A stretch of 38,030 nucleotides of DNA from an uncultured Lachnospiraceae bacterium (GTDB lineage Bacteria; Bacillota; Clostridia; Lachnospirales; Lachnospiraceae): positions 1 through 38,030 of the forward strand of contig CADATP010000016.1 of the NCBI GenBank assembly GCA_902790935.1, in the 5' to 3' direction. This document shows, piece after piece, positions 1 through 7,621 of the stretch (the stretch's first letter is position 1; the number at the start of each line of letters is the position of its first letter). Position numbers and translations under genes: made by a program. The notes beneath the pieces were generated by a model, which was given only the letters and a program-made list of their open reading frames with translations, was not told the origin of the DNA and did no database searches.

Positions 1-713
1 TTTAAGTCAGACTTTGTCAGCCTGAAGTAAGGCACTTTGACAAATGCGTAAATGAGGCTGATCAAAGCGGATATAGCCTGAGCTATTACTGTTGCGAGAG
101 CTACACCGAATACTCCCATATCAAACTTTATTACAAGTAAAAGGTCCATTCCTACGTTAAGGAAGCTGGAGATGATAAGGAATATAAGGGGCGTTTTGGA
201 ATCTCCGAGAGCTCTCAGGACGGATGAAACGCCGTTATATATTGCTATAAAGAAAATTCCGCATACGGTTGTGCGAAGATAAACTACTGCATTCTCGAGG
301 ATGGGACCTTCGGGTGTGTTTAGGAAAACAAGGATCGGTCTTGCGAGGAAGAAACCGATGGCGGTAACAACAAGGGCCGAAAATGTGAGAACATAGAAAG
401 AACTCGATATGGTCTCACGTATCTTGTCAGAATCGCCGGCTCCGAAGTATTGAGCTACGATTATTCCGATACCTATCGCCAGGCCGGCGCTTAAGGAAAA
501 GAATAAAAAGCTTAAGGAGCCGCAGCTTCCGGTTGCGGCGAGGGCGTCGGCGTTAATGTATTTTCCGACGATAACGGAGTCCACCATGTTATAGAACTGC
601 TGAAAAAGATTGCCTATAAACAGGGGGAGGGCGAAGATAAGGATATGCTTTACGGGATTACCGACGGTCATATCTGTGGTATTTTTTGTCTTTGTATTTT
701 TTATATCACTCAT
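1..713 (-). CDS. MATE-family multidrug/cation antiporter, N-terminal part (3' end outside window)
   Basis: Reading the minus strand from the ATG at 713 gives 237 open codons that run off the window edge, so the C-terminal half is missing. The start of the protein contains PLFIGNLFQQFYNMVDSVIVGKY, the MATE TM1 pattern, followed by repeated hydrophobic helices and GVSSVLRALGDSKTPL, a conserved MATE loop. MATE proteins export drugs or metabolites in exchange for Na+ or H+ across the cytoplasmic membrane. The ATG is preceded by AGAGGTTTT, a plausible ribosome site. It is transcribed divergently from the GGDEF gene and nothing nearby suggests its substrate. Confidence 0.88.
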   Translation of the reverse strand, partial: MSDIKNTKTKNTTDMTVGNPVKHILIFALPLFIGNLFQQFYNMVDSVIVGKYINADALAATGSCGSLSFLFFSLSAGLAIGIGIIVAQYFGAGDSDKIRETISSSFYVLTFSALVVTAIGFFLARPILVFLNTPEGPILENAVVYLRTTVCGIFFIAIYNGVSSVLRALGDSKTPLIFLIISSFLNVGMDLLLVIKFDMGVFGVALATVIAQAISALISLIYAFVKVPYFRLTKSDL

Positions 714-922
714 AGTAAAACCTCTATAAAAACAATCAATAATATTGCTTATAATGATATATCCCACAATCTGATATAAAAATATATAAATTCAACAGAA
801 AAATATCAAAATAATTCAATTTGCTAAAATCCGCGTCGGAATATAGGTATTATAACCCAGATTTGGGCAAAATAAATATCTAAGGGAAAAAGTTAATAAA
901 ATTTTTGGAATTGATATTTTTA

Positions 923-931
923 TGATATAAT
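923..931 (+). promoter_or_regulatory. Extended -10 promoter candidate for the GGDEF gene
   Basis: TGATATAAT (923-931) is an extended -10 element about 55 bases before the ATG at 985. The -35 region is poor, as is usual for extended -10 promoters. The rest of the 714-984 gap is AT-rich with no other structure that I can support. Confidence 0.4.
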
Positions 932-984
932 TAAAATAACATTTTCTAAACTGTTGCGTGCGTAGGGTTCTTTCGGAGGTTTTG

Positions 985-3312
985 ATGCGAACAAGCAATA
1001 GCAAAAGAAAGTTAATAGGCCTTCTGGTGAGCAGCATTACGGATACATTTTCAATCCAGCTGATCAGAGGTGTTGTGCGTGCCGCTAAGGCTCGCGGGGT
1101 AGATGTTGTAATTTTTCCGGGGAAATATCTTGACAGAGATCTGTCTGACAGAACTGAGATCATGTATGAATATCAGTTCGCCACTCTTTTTTCATATGCG
1201 AACATTCATACCGTTGATGGGCTTATAATCTCGGCCAACAGTATCGGCTGCCATACAAATGACGAAAGGATGAGACAGTTTGTGGATGAGTATTCGGACA
1301 TCCCTTCTGTACTTGTGGCTACGCGTTTTGAAGGCCACACCTGCATTTGTTATGACAATATGAATGCTGTAAGGGAAGGCGTTGACTACCTTATTAAAAG
1401 GGAAGGCTGCAGAAAGATCTGCCAGCTTGCCGGACCGGAGTGCAATACCGATGTTATAGAGCGTCAGCAGGCGTATGTTGAAACTCTTTTATCTAACGGA
1501 CTATCCTTTAGCGAAGAAATGAGCGTAAACGGCGACTTTATGGAGTCGGATGAAACCAAGGCTGCCATGGAACAGCTTATGGACAAAAATCCTGACATGG
1601 ATGCCGTTTTTTGCCACAACGACAATATGGCGATGGTTGCCTATGAGGTCATAAGAAGCCGCGGTCTTGAACCGGGGGTTGATGTTAAGGTGCTCGGATA
1701 TGACAACGTACGAGAGAGCGCTTCTTTTGATCCGCCTCTTGCTACTATAAGCGCCGATCCTATCCTGCTCGGAGAGAAGGCTTTTAACTGTCTTGAAGAG
1801 AAGATGGACGGAAAGCAGTTTGGGGATATTACGCTTTCCGCAAAGCTTATCGGAAGAGAATCTCTCGGTCCTAAGTATGCCGAGGAAAGACGTCATCTTA
1901 TTACGGATGAAATGACCTTAAGAGAGGACTTTGCCGAAGTCTTCTACAGATATATAAATGAAAAGAGCCCCGAGGAAACGGAAGAAGTTTACCAAAAGTT
2001 CGAGGTCCTTATGAGGGCTGTACTTAAATCTCTCGGAAAACAGCTCGATCTTTCAAACACATCTGACGATATTGTCAGAAAGTTTGAAGACCTTATAAAG
2101 TCCGATGCCGTATATTATATGGATACTGAGGCGATGATAAGGTTTATAGACAGACAGGGTACAAGGTCCATCGAGGTCAGAGAATCGGATCCCGAGGGCG
2201 CTATGAGAAGCAGAGCCCTTGTTGCCGAAATCTATAAAAGACTTGTACAGGCGGTCGAAAAGCGTATGAATACCAACGAGTACCGCAAAAAGGAGATTGA
2301 CAGCCAGACCAAGAATTTCGTCAAGGAATCAATGAGCTTCAGACACGGTACTGACCAGAGCTATCAGGTGCTCCTTGAGCATTTACGCTGGGCAGGTGTA
2401 ACCGACGGATGTATTTATACCTTTAAAAATCCCATCATCCATCTCGAGGGCGAGAGGTATACACCTCCGGCCACAAACTATCTGAAGGCTTATTTACTTG
2501 ACAATAAAGTAGCAATACCCCCTACAGGTAAGCAAAAAAGACCCCTTACGGGAGGCCTTATACCGGAGGAACTTTGGGATACTCCGAAACAGATGATCAT
2601 AGCCCCCCTTTTCTTTACCGAGGAATTGTACGGACTGTTTATGTGCAATATGAGCGAGGAGCTTTTCTCGGAAGGAGAGTTCATTATTAATCAGCTCGGA
2701 GCCGCGGCGCGTATGCTCGATATCCTTAGGGAAAACGAGGAAAACCAGCAGCGCCTTGAAGATAACCTGTCCCTTGCAAACGAGATGAATGCGCAGCTCG
2801 ATACTATGTCCAGGTCCGATCCCCTTACCGGTCTTTTAAACAGAAGAGGCTTTATGGACGCGGCAAATGATTTCCTTATAAGGTCTCAAAAGGCAAGGCA
2901 GGCATGTATCGTCGGATATGTCGATATGAATAACCTGAAGGTCGTAAACGACAGGTTTGGCCATGAAGAAGGTGACTTCTCCCTTAAGAGCATTGCGGCT
3001 GTTATGGCGAAGGTGTTAAGCGGAGGTAAATCCGTCGTAGGCCGTATAGGCGGAGACGAGTTTGCTTTTATAACCGTGGGATACACTGCGGAGGCGGACG
3101 AGATCGAAGAGAAGGTTAAGTCGAATTTTATTTTGTTCAATAAATCTACGGACAAGGAGTACAACGTAACTGCTTCGATAGGTATGTATCCTATACGGGG
3201 TGGCGAAGAGATCAGCTTAGAGGATGCTCTTTCCTACGCTGACGAGGCTTTATACGTTGCAAAACAGACAAAAGACAGAAATGTCCTTAAGAACGTCAAC
3301 TCCCAAAACTGA
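985..3312 (+). CDS. Cytoplasmic substrate-binding-domain/GGDEF protein (predicted diguanylate cyclase)
   Basis: I chose the ATG at 985 because GGAGGT lies 4 bases upstream; a GTG at 958 would also be in frame. The 775-residue protein starts directly with a LacI/periplasmic-binding-type fold (about residues 8-305: KLIGLLVSSITDTFSIQLIRG, later GYDNVRESASFDPPLATI). It has no helix-turn-helix and no signal peptide. A middle region (about 310-590, partly GAF-like) leads through a short coiled coil to a GGDEF domain that begins at DPLTGLLNRRGF (612) and carries the intact GGDEF motif at 689-693. The RxxD product-inhibition site expected just before GGDEF is absent (GGKS is there). Such fusions are known in Lachnospiraceae. 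I infer that a cytoplasmic sugar-like ligand controls c-di-GMP synthesis. The gene ends at a hairpin terminator. Confidence 0.85.
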   Translation: MRTSNSKRKLIGLLVSSITDTFSIQLIRGVVRAAKARGVDVVIFPGKYLDRDLSDRTEIMYEYQFATLFSYANIHTVDGLIISANSIGCHTNDERMRQFVDEYSDIPSVLVATRFEGHTCICYDNMNAVREGVDYLIKREGCRKICQLAGPECNTDVIERQQAYVETLLSNGLSFSEEMSVNGDFMESDETKAAMEQLMDKNPDMDAVFCHNDNMAMVAYEVIRSRGLEPGVDVKVLGYDNVRESASFDPPLATISADPILLGEKAFNCLEEKMDGKQFGDITLSAKLIGRESLGPKYAEERRHLITDEMTLREDFAEVFYRYINEKSPEETEEVYQKFEVLMRAVLKSLGKQLDLSNTSDDIVRKFEDLIKSDAVYYMDTEAMIRFIDRQGTRSIEVRESDPEGAMRSRALVAEIYKRLVQAVEKRMNTNEYRKKEIDSQTKNFVKESMSFRHGTDQSYQVLLEHLRWAGVTDGCIYTFKNPIIHLEGERYTPPATNYLKAYLLDNKVAIPPTGKQKRPLTGGLIPEELWDTPKQMIIAPLFFTEELYGLFMCNMSEELFSEGEFIINQLGAAARMLDILRENEENQQRLEDNLSLANEMNAQLDTMSRSDPLTGLLNRRGFMDAANDFLIRSQKARQACIVGYVDMNNLKVVNDRFGHEEGDFSLKSIAAVMAKVLSGGKSVVGRIGGDEFAFITVGYTAEADEIEEKVKSNFILFNKSTDKEYNVTASIGMYPIRGGEEISLEDALSYADEALYVAKQTKDRNVLKNVNSQN

Positions 3313-3338
3313 AAAAATCTTTACATTATATAAATGAA

Positions 3339-3368
3339 AAAATGCTCTGCCGTCAGGCAGAGCATTTT
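3339..3368. terminator. Bidirectional intrinsic terminator
   Basis: A perfect 13-bp stem, AAAATGCTCTGCC (3339-3351) with its complement at 3356-3368 and a 4-base GTCA loop. A-runs precede it and T-runs follow it, so it can stop transcription of both the GGDEF gene and the convergent XRE gene. Confidence 0.9.
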
Positions 3369-3408
3369 GCGTTTAACAATTGCGTTCAATTTTGAAAAGC
3401 GTCCCGGA

Positions 3409-3741
3409 TCAAACAAGTTTATTGTAATAAGCAACAACTTTGTTGAATACCTTTTCGTCACAGCTCTGAAGGGCTTTGACGAGGGTAAAGAGCTCGGGAT
3501 CTTCCTTTTTGGTAATCACGACTCTGTCGGGGGCGGGGGTTTTCTTTGCTCCGGTCAGATATTCGTAAGAAACACCGAACTTTTCAGCGATAAACTGTAT
3601 AATCTGGTAAGAAGGCGTGCGCTCGCCGCGTTCATATCTTCCGTATCCCATAGCGGACATGTTAAGAAGCTTGGCGGCTTCAGCTTTGTTTAAACCGAGC
3701 TTTTTTCTAGATGCTTCGAGTCTTTCAGGCATGAATTCCAT
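3409..3741 (-). CDS. XRE-family helix-turn-helix regulator
   Basis: The 110-residue protein has a typical Cro/C1 HTH at about residues 7-63 (RLEASRKKLGLNKAEAAKLLNMS, then YERGERTPSYQIIQFIAEKFGVSYEYL), followed by a short linker and a helical tail. The minus-strand ATG at 3741 sits 7 bases after AAGGAGG. It is a single-gene unit with its own promoter (3767-3794) and the shared terminator at 3339-3368. The HTH predicts DNA binding; its target is unknown, although the Opp operon starting 380 bases away is transcribed divergently and is an obvious candidate. Confidence 0.85.
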   Translation of the reverse strand: MEFMPERLEASRKKLGLNKAEAAKLLNMSAMGYGRYERGERTPSYQIIQFIAEKFGVSYEYLTGAKKTPAPDRVVITKKEDPELFTLVKALQSCDEKVFNKVVAYYNKLV

Positions 3742-3766
3742 AAGAGTACCTCCTTTATACTATTTA

Positions 3767-3794
3767 ATTATAACTAACAATAAAAAATCTGTAA
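3767..3794 (-). promoter_or_regulatory. Sigma-A promoter for the XRE gene
   Basis: On the minus strand TTACAG (3794-3789), a 16-base spacer and a consensus TATAAT (3772-3767) precede the XRE ribosome site. Confidence 0.55.
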
Positions 3795-3969
3795 CCATTG
3801 GATAGCATAACACAGTTTACATTTTATTTCAAGAGTTTTATAATCAATAACCTGGAAACTGCGTATAATAATGCACGATAAAAAAGGTCAAGAAATACAG
3901 CGTTTTATGCAAGAAAACGATTTTATTCAAGGAAACTGTAATATTTTATAAACAATTTTGGACTGAGAA

Positions 3970-3998
3970 TTGATTTTTTTTATCATACGTGCTAAACT
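3970..3998 (+). promoter_or_regulatory. Sigma-A promoter candidate for the Opp-type operon
   Basis: TTGATT (3970-3975), a 17-base spacer and TAAACT (3993-3998) lie about 120 bases before the SBP gene. The 3795-3969 stretch upstream is AT-rich and I see no gene in it. The long leader (about 4005-4120) contains the palindrome listed at 4031-4040. Confidence 0.45.
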
Positions 3999-4030
3999 AA
4001 TCACGCTTATTTTTTTAAAAGAGTGGATTA

Positions 4031-4040
4031 TTGTATACAA
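4031..4040. promoter_or_regulatory. Palindrome TTGTATACAA, possible operator
   Basis: A perfect 10-bp palindrome in the leader of the Opp-type operon, about 33 bases after the -10 box. This position would suit a repressor site, but palindromes this short also occur by chance. Confidence 0.25.
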
Positions 4041-4120
4041 CAATCCCACCCGCCCTATTTTTGGATCTGATCCGATAAAACTACGGATTTGGATAGAATA
4101 CCTTAAAGGAGGCAAGTTTT

Positions 4121-6406
4121 ATGAAAAAGTGGAACAAAGCACTTGCGTCTGCTCTTGCTCTTACCATGGCAGCATCTATGATGGCCGGCTGTGGAAACAA
4201 GACAGGCCAGCAGCCCGTTGCAGTAGACGGAACTGCAGAAGAACAGACTGTTACCGAACAGCCTGCAGAAACCGAAACTCCTGCTGAAGCAGAGTATTGG
4301 TTTGGTGAGTTTGATGTTATGGCTCTTGAAGGAAAAGAGTATGGCACAGACTACGAGTCGCTTTACGATCATGTAGGAAAGGACATCACTATCGCTGATG
4401 TAACTGAGGATCCCGACACCGGATTTGCTTACATCACAGTAGACGGAGAGCAGAAGCTTCTCGGCCTTGACTTCCTTTCATTTGCAATGGTTTACAACAA
4501 CACTCCCGCCGGAGAGTACGAGACTGAGGATGAAGTATACGCTGCATGGTGGAAATATTACATCACTCGTTGGAATGCACTTCTCCCCGAGATTCCTCTT
4601 TATTCAAATGAGTACTATGATCTTTACAACGCACAGATCGGCCAGGTAAAAGAGAATCCTACAAACCCTTACTGGCAGCCTTGCTATGCACTTATCGACT
4701 GGACTTCTTCCAAGGATGATGCAAGCATCATCATCGGAAACACCACCGAAGCATCCGGACAGTTCCGTTATGCTACTTACGGAAAGTCAAATCCCGGTGC
4801 ATCTGACCACGATATCGAGATCCTTACCAGCGGTTACGAGACCGTAGCCATGAACAAGGAAGGCGGATATGAGTGGAACGATACTGTTGTAGAGTCTCAT
4901 GAAGATGTTGTTAATGAGGATGGAACTAAGACCTTCACCATCACCATCAAGAATGATCTTACCTACTCTGACGGAACTCCTATCACTGCAAAAGATTACC
5001 TTGTGTTCCCTATGGCATTCTACAGCCCTGTTGCTACTCAGGCTTCAGGACGTCAGGTAAACGGACAGACTGTAGTTGGATTTGATGATTACAACGCATA
5101 TACCGGCCCTGATTCAACTGAAGGATCTAAGGTACTTTCAGGTCTCAGACTTATCGATGATTACACATTCTCTGTAACCATTTCTGCAGACTATATTCCT
5201 TATTTCTATGATATTACTTACGCTGCATTCTCACCTGCATATCCTGCAATGTGGCTCGGCGAGGCTGATATCTTAGATGACGGCGAAGGCTGCTACCTTA
5301 CCGACAACTTCTATGAGAAGGACGGAGAGAACTACAAGACTGCAGCTATCATCAATGCTACTGCTACCGATACTTCAGAGGCTGCTTATGCTAAGTATCC
5401 TTACTCAGGACCTTACATGGTTAAGTCTTATGATGCAACCGACAGCTCTGCTGTACTTGTTAAGAACCCTAACTTCAAGGGTAACTATGAGGGAAGCGTT
5501 CCTCAGATCGAAAAGGTTATCTACAAGAAGATCGTATCCGCTACTCAGCTTGAGGACTTCAAGGCAGGCGGACTTGATCTTATCTCCGGTATTACCGGCG
5601 GCGCTGCTACCGACGAAGCACTTGCACTTGCAGATGGTTCCAACGGAGCATATGATTACATCCACTATAGCCGTGCAGGTTATGGTAAGCTTGGATTCCG
5701 TGCAGACTACGGCCCTGCTCAGTTCAGCGAAGTACGTCAGGCTATCGCTTACTGCATGAACCGTGGACAGTTTGCTAAGGACTTCACCGGTGGTTACGGC
5801 GGAGTTGTTGACGGACCTTACTACACCGGATCTTGGATGTATCAGGAAGCTGTTAAGCAGGGCATGGTACTTGATGCTTATGCTACAAGTGCTGACAGCG
5901 CAATCAAGGTTCTCGAGGATGGCGGATGGGTATATGCTGCAGACGGTTCCGAGTACACCGATGGTATCCGTTACAAGAAGATCCCCGGAGATATCATCAC
6001 CGAGGATGACAAGAACTATCAGTCTGTTGACGGTACATACAAGACTACAGAGGTTAACGGTGATTACTACATGCCTCTTGTAATCAACTGGTATGGTACT
6101 GTTGATAACGAGTTCACCGATCTTCTTCAGACCGGATTCAAGGAGAATGAGAACATTCGTACCGCAGGTATGGCTGTATACAACACCACCGGTGATTTCA
6201 GCCCTATGCTCGATGAGCTCTATCAGGCTTCTGTATACGGATACTATTCAGGATCTCCTATGTACTGCGCATTTAACTTTGCAACAAGCTTTAACTCAGC
6301 AGTATATGACTACAGCTACAACCTTACAATCGATCCTTCAATGTACGAAGATTACTCACAGTTCTATCTTAAGGACTTTGCTGATATCTACTGGATCAAC
6401 AAGTAA
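4121..6406 (+). CDS. Oligopeptide-type ABC transporter substrate-binding lipoprotein (SBP family 5), extended
   Basis: A strong AAAGGAGG site precedes the ATG. The signal peptide ends in a lipobox (MMAGC, Cys24), then an acidic, Pro/Thr-rich tether. The canonical family-5 fold starts near residue 202 (IIIGNTTEASG) and includes TFTITIKNDLTYSDGTPITAKDY (271-293). At 761 residues it is much longer than the usual ~540. Residues 57-200 form an N-terminal extension. Part of it (139-195: AAWWKYYITRWNALLPEIPL, then YSNEYYDLYN) resembles the segment normally found at the C-terminal end of this family. The real C-terminus stops soon after IDPSMYEDYSQFYLKDFAD and seems to lack that segment. Codon use is strongly biased (GGA, CTT, AAC, TTC), as in highly expressed genes. 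It captures the ligand outside the membrane for the permeases encoded downstream; peptides are the family default but are not proven. Confidence 0.88.
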   Translation: MKKWNKALASALALTMAASMMAGCGNKTGQQPVAVDGTAEEQTVTEQPAETETPAEAEYWFGEFDVMALEGKEYGTDYESLYDHVGKDITIADVTEDPDTGFAYITVDGEQKLLGLDFLSFAMVYNNTPAGEYETEDEVYAAWWKYYITRWNALLPEIPLYSNEYYDLYNAQIGQVKENPTNPYWQPCYALIDWTSSKDDASIIIGNTTEASGQFRYATYGKSNPGASDHDIEILTSGYETVAMNKEGGYEWNDTVVESHEDVVNEDGTKTFTITIKNDLTYSDGTPITAKDYLVFPMAFYSPVATQASGRQVNGQTVVGFDDYNAYTGPDSTEGSKVLSGLRLIDDYTFSVTISADYIPYFYDITYAAFSPAYPAMWLGEADILDDGEGCYLTDNFYEKDGENYKTAAIINATATDTSEAAYAKYPYSGPYMVKSYDATDSSAVLVKNPNFKGNYEGSVPQIEKVIYKKIVSATQLEDFKAGGLDLISGITGGAATDEALALADGSNGAYDYIHYSRAGYGKLGFRADYGPAQFSEVRQAIAYCMNRGQFAKDFTGGYGGVVDGPYYTGSWMYQEAVKQGMVLDAYATSADSAIKVLEDGGWVYAADGSEYTDGIRYKKIPGDIITEDDKNYQSVDGTYKTTEVNGDYYMPLVINWYGTVDNEFTDLLQTGFKENENIRTAGMAVYNTTGDFSPMLDELYQASVYGYYSGSPMYCAFNFATSFNSAVYDYSYNLTIDPSMYEDYSQFYLKDFADIYWINK

Positions 6407-6451
6407 TTGATGAAGGTCAATAGCATAGTACTAAATTAAATACAATCAGTG

Positions 6452-6486
6452 TCCGGCGGCGTTTCCGCTGCCGGATGCTTTTTGCT
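6452..6486 (+). terminator. Partial terminator/attenuator between SBP and permease genes
   Basis: TCCGGC (6452-6457) pairs with GCCGGA (6470-6475), extended inward by GGCG/CGCT-type pairing, and is followed by CTTTTTG. It lies inside the operon in the 159-base gap. Leaky termination here would give more SBP than permease. Confidence 0.7.
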
Positions 6487-6565
6487 TTCCTTTATAGAGG
6501 GCTAATGGCTTTCTATAAAGAAAAACAAAATTTTCTAATACTAAATCCTAAGGAGTTGTTTTTTC

Positions 6566-7609
6566 ATGGGAAGATATATTGTTAAAAGAATACTTTACAT
6601 TCTGCTTGTTTTTGCAATACTGACATTCCTTCTCTTTTCGCTGTACAGGCTTATGCCCGCCAACAGAGCATACACTGATGCGAAGACGGAGATGCAGGGA
6701 CTTAAAAACAGCATTGCGGCCAGCGAGAGAGATACCAAGTTTGATGAACTGTATCTAAAGTATCAGCGTTTATACGGAACCGATACCGACAATACCGTGA
6801 TCCTGTATCTGAGATGGCTTGGTTTATATCCTTATTACGATGGAAAGCCTAACGGAATATTACAGGGCAACTTTGGACATTCCTATGAATTCAATGCTCC
6901 TGTTGTACAGGTTATCGGACCTCATATTCGAAATTCGATGATAATCGGTTTAGTGTCCGAGCTCTTTATCCTGGCAATAACAATTCCGCTTGGAATTAAA
7001 TGTGCGGTTAAGAGAAATTCGCCTTTCGACAGAGGTATACAGGCTCTGTCGCTGATCGGGTTCTCGACGCCGAGCTTTATCATTTATATTTTGTTTATTC
7101 TGTTCTTCAGCTCCATACTTGGATGGTTCCCTGTTTCGGGAATGAAAACGCCGGGATCTGATTACCACGGACTGAAGCTTGTTGTGGATACACTTTGGCA
7201 CATTGCGCTTCCTGCAATCTGCTTGATCTTCAGCGGTCTTGCTTACAATATCCGTATTACAAGAGCTTCAATGCTCGATGCGTTAAATCTTGACTGCATC
7301 AGAACAGCCAGAGCAAAGGGACTTAGCCAGAAAGCGGTTATTTACTCCCATGCCTGGAGAAACGCCCTTATTCCTCTTGTCTCAGTATTTGTAGGCGGAT
7401 TCTTCGGAATTATCGGCGGTGCTATCTTTATGGAGAGTATGTTCGGATTTAAGGGAATGGGACTTCTTCTCTTTAACTCCACCAAGACAGCTGACTATGA
7501 TCTGATCATGTTTATTCAGGTTATTTTTGTGTTTATCGGACTTGTTGCCAACCTTGTAACAGACCTTTGCTATGGGTTGGTTGACCCCAGAGTTAGAATC
7601 AGTAAGTAA
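6566..7609 (+). CDS. OppB/DppB-type ABC permease
   Basis: A 347-residue integral membrane protein starting MGRYIVKRILYILLVFAIL, the typical first helix of DppB/OppB permeases, with AAGGAG 10 bases upstream. After TM1 there is an extracytoplasmic segment (about 30-118) that includes the family pattern GNFGHSYEFNAPV (101-113). The cytoplasmic coupling loop RTARAKGLSQKAVIYSHAWR (246-265) is the EAA motif that docks the ATPases. The ending VDPRVRISK is standard. It forms half of the transmembrane channel and pairs with the RCC1-bearing permease encoded 12 bases downstream. Its length is normal, unlike its partner. Confidence 0.93.
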   Translation: MGRYIVKRILYILLVFAILTFLLFSLYRLMPANRAYTDAKTEMQGLKNSIAASERDTKFDELYLKYQRLYGTDTDNTVILYLRWLGLYPYYDGKPNGILQGNFGHSYEFNAPVVQVIGPHIRNSMIIGLVSELFILAITIPLGIKCAVKRNSPFDRGIQALSLIGFSTPSFIIYILFILFFSSILGWFPVSGMKTPGSDYHGLKLVVDTLWHIALPAICLIFSGLAYNIRITRASMLDALNLDCIRTARAKGLSQKAVIYSHAWRNALIPLVSVFVGGFFGIIGGAIFMESMFGFKGMGLLLFNSTKTADYDLIMFIQVIFVFIGLVANLVTDLCYGLVDPRVRISK

Positions 7610-7621
7610 GGAGCTAGTTTT

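Noticed and set aside
958-984. GTG start extending the GGDEF gene
   Set aside because: The GGAGGT site at 975-980 lies after this GTG and is correctly spaced for the ATG at 985.
3334-3693. Plus-strand 119-codon frame opposite the XRE regulator
   Set aside because: It begins within the terminator hairpin and lies antisense to a clear HTH gene.
5277-5759. Plus-strand 160-codon frame inside the Opp-type SBP gene
   Set aside because: Out of frame with a well-supported gene of strong codon bias; Leu/Arg/Thr-rich nonsense product and no ribosome site.
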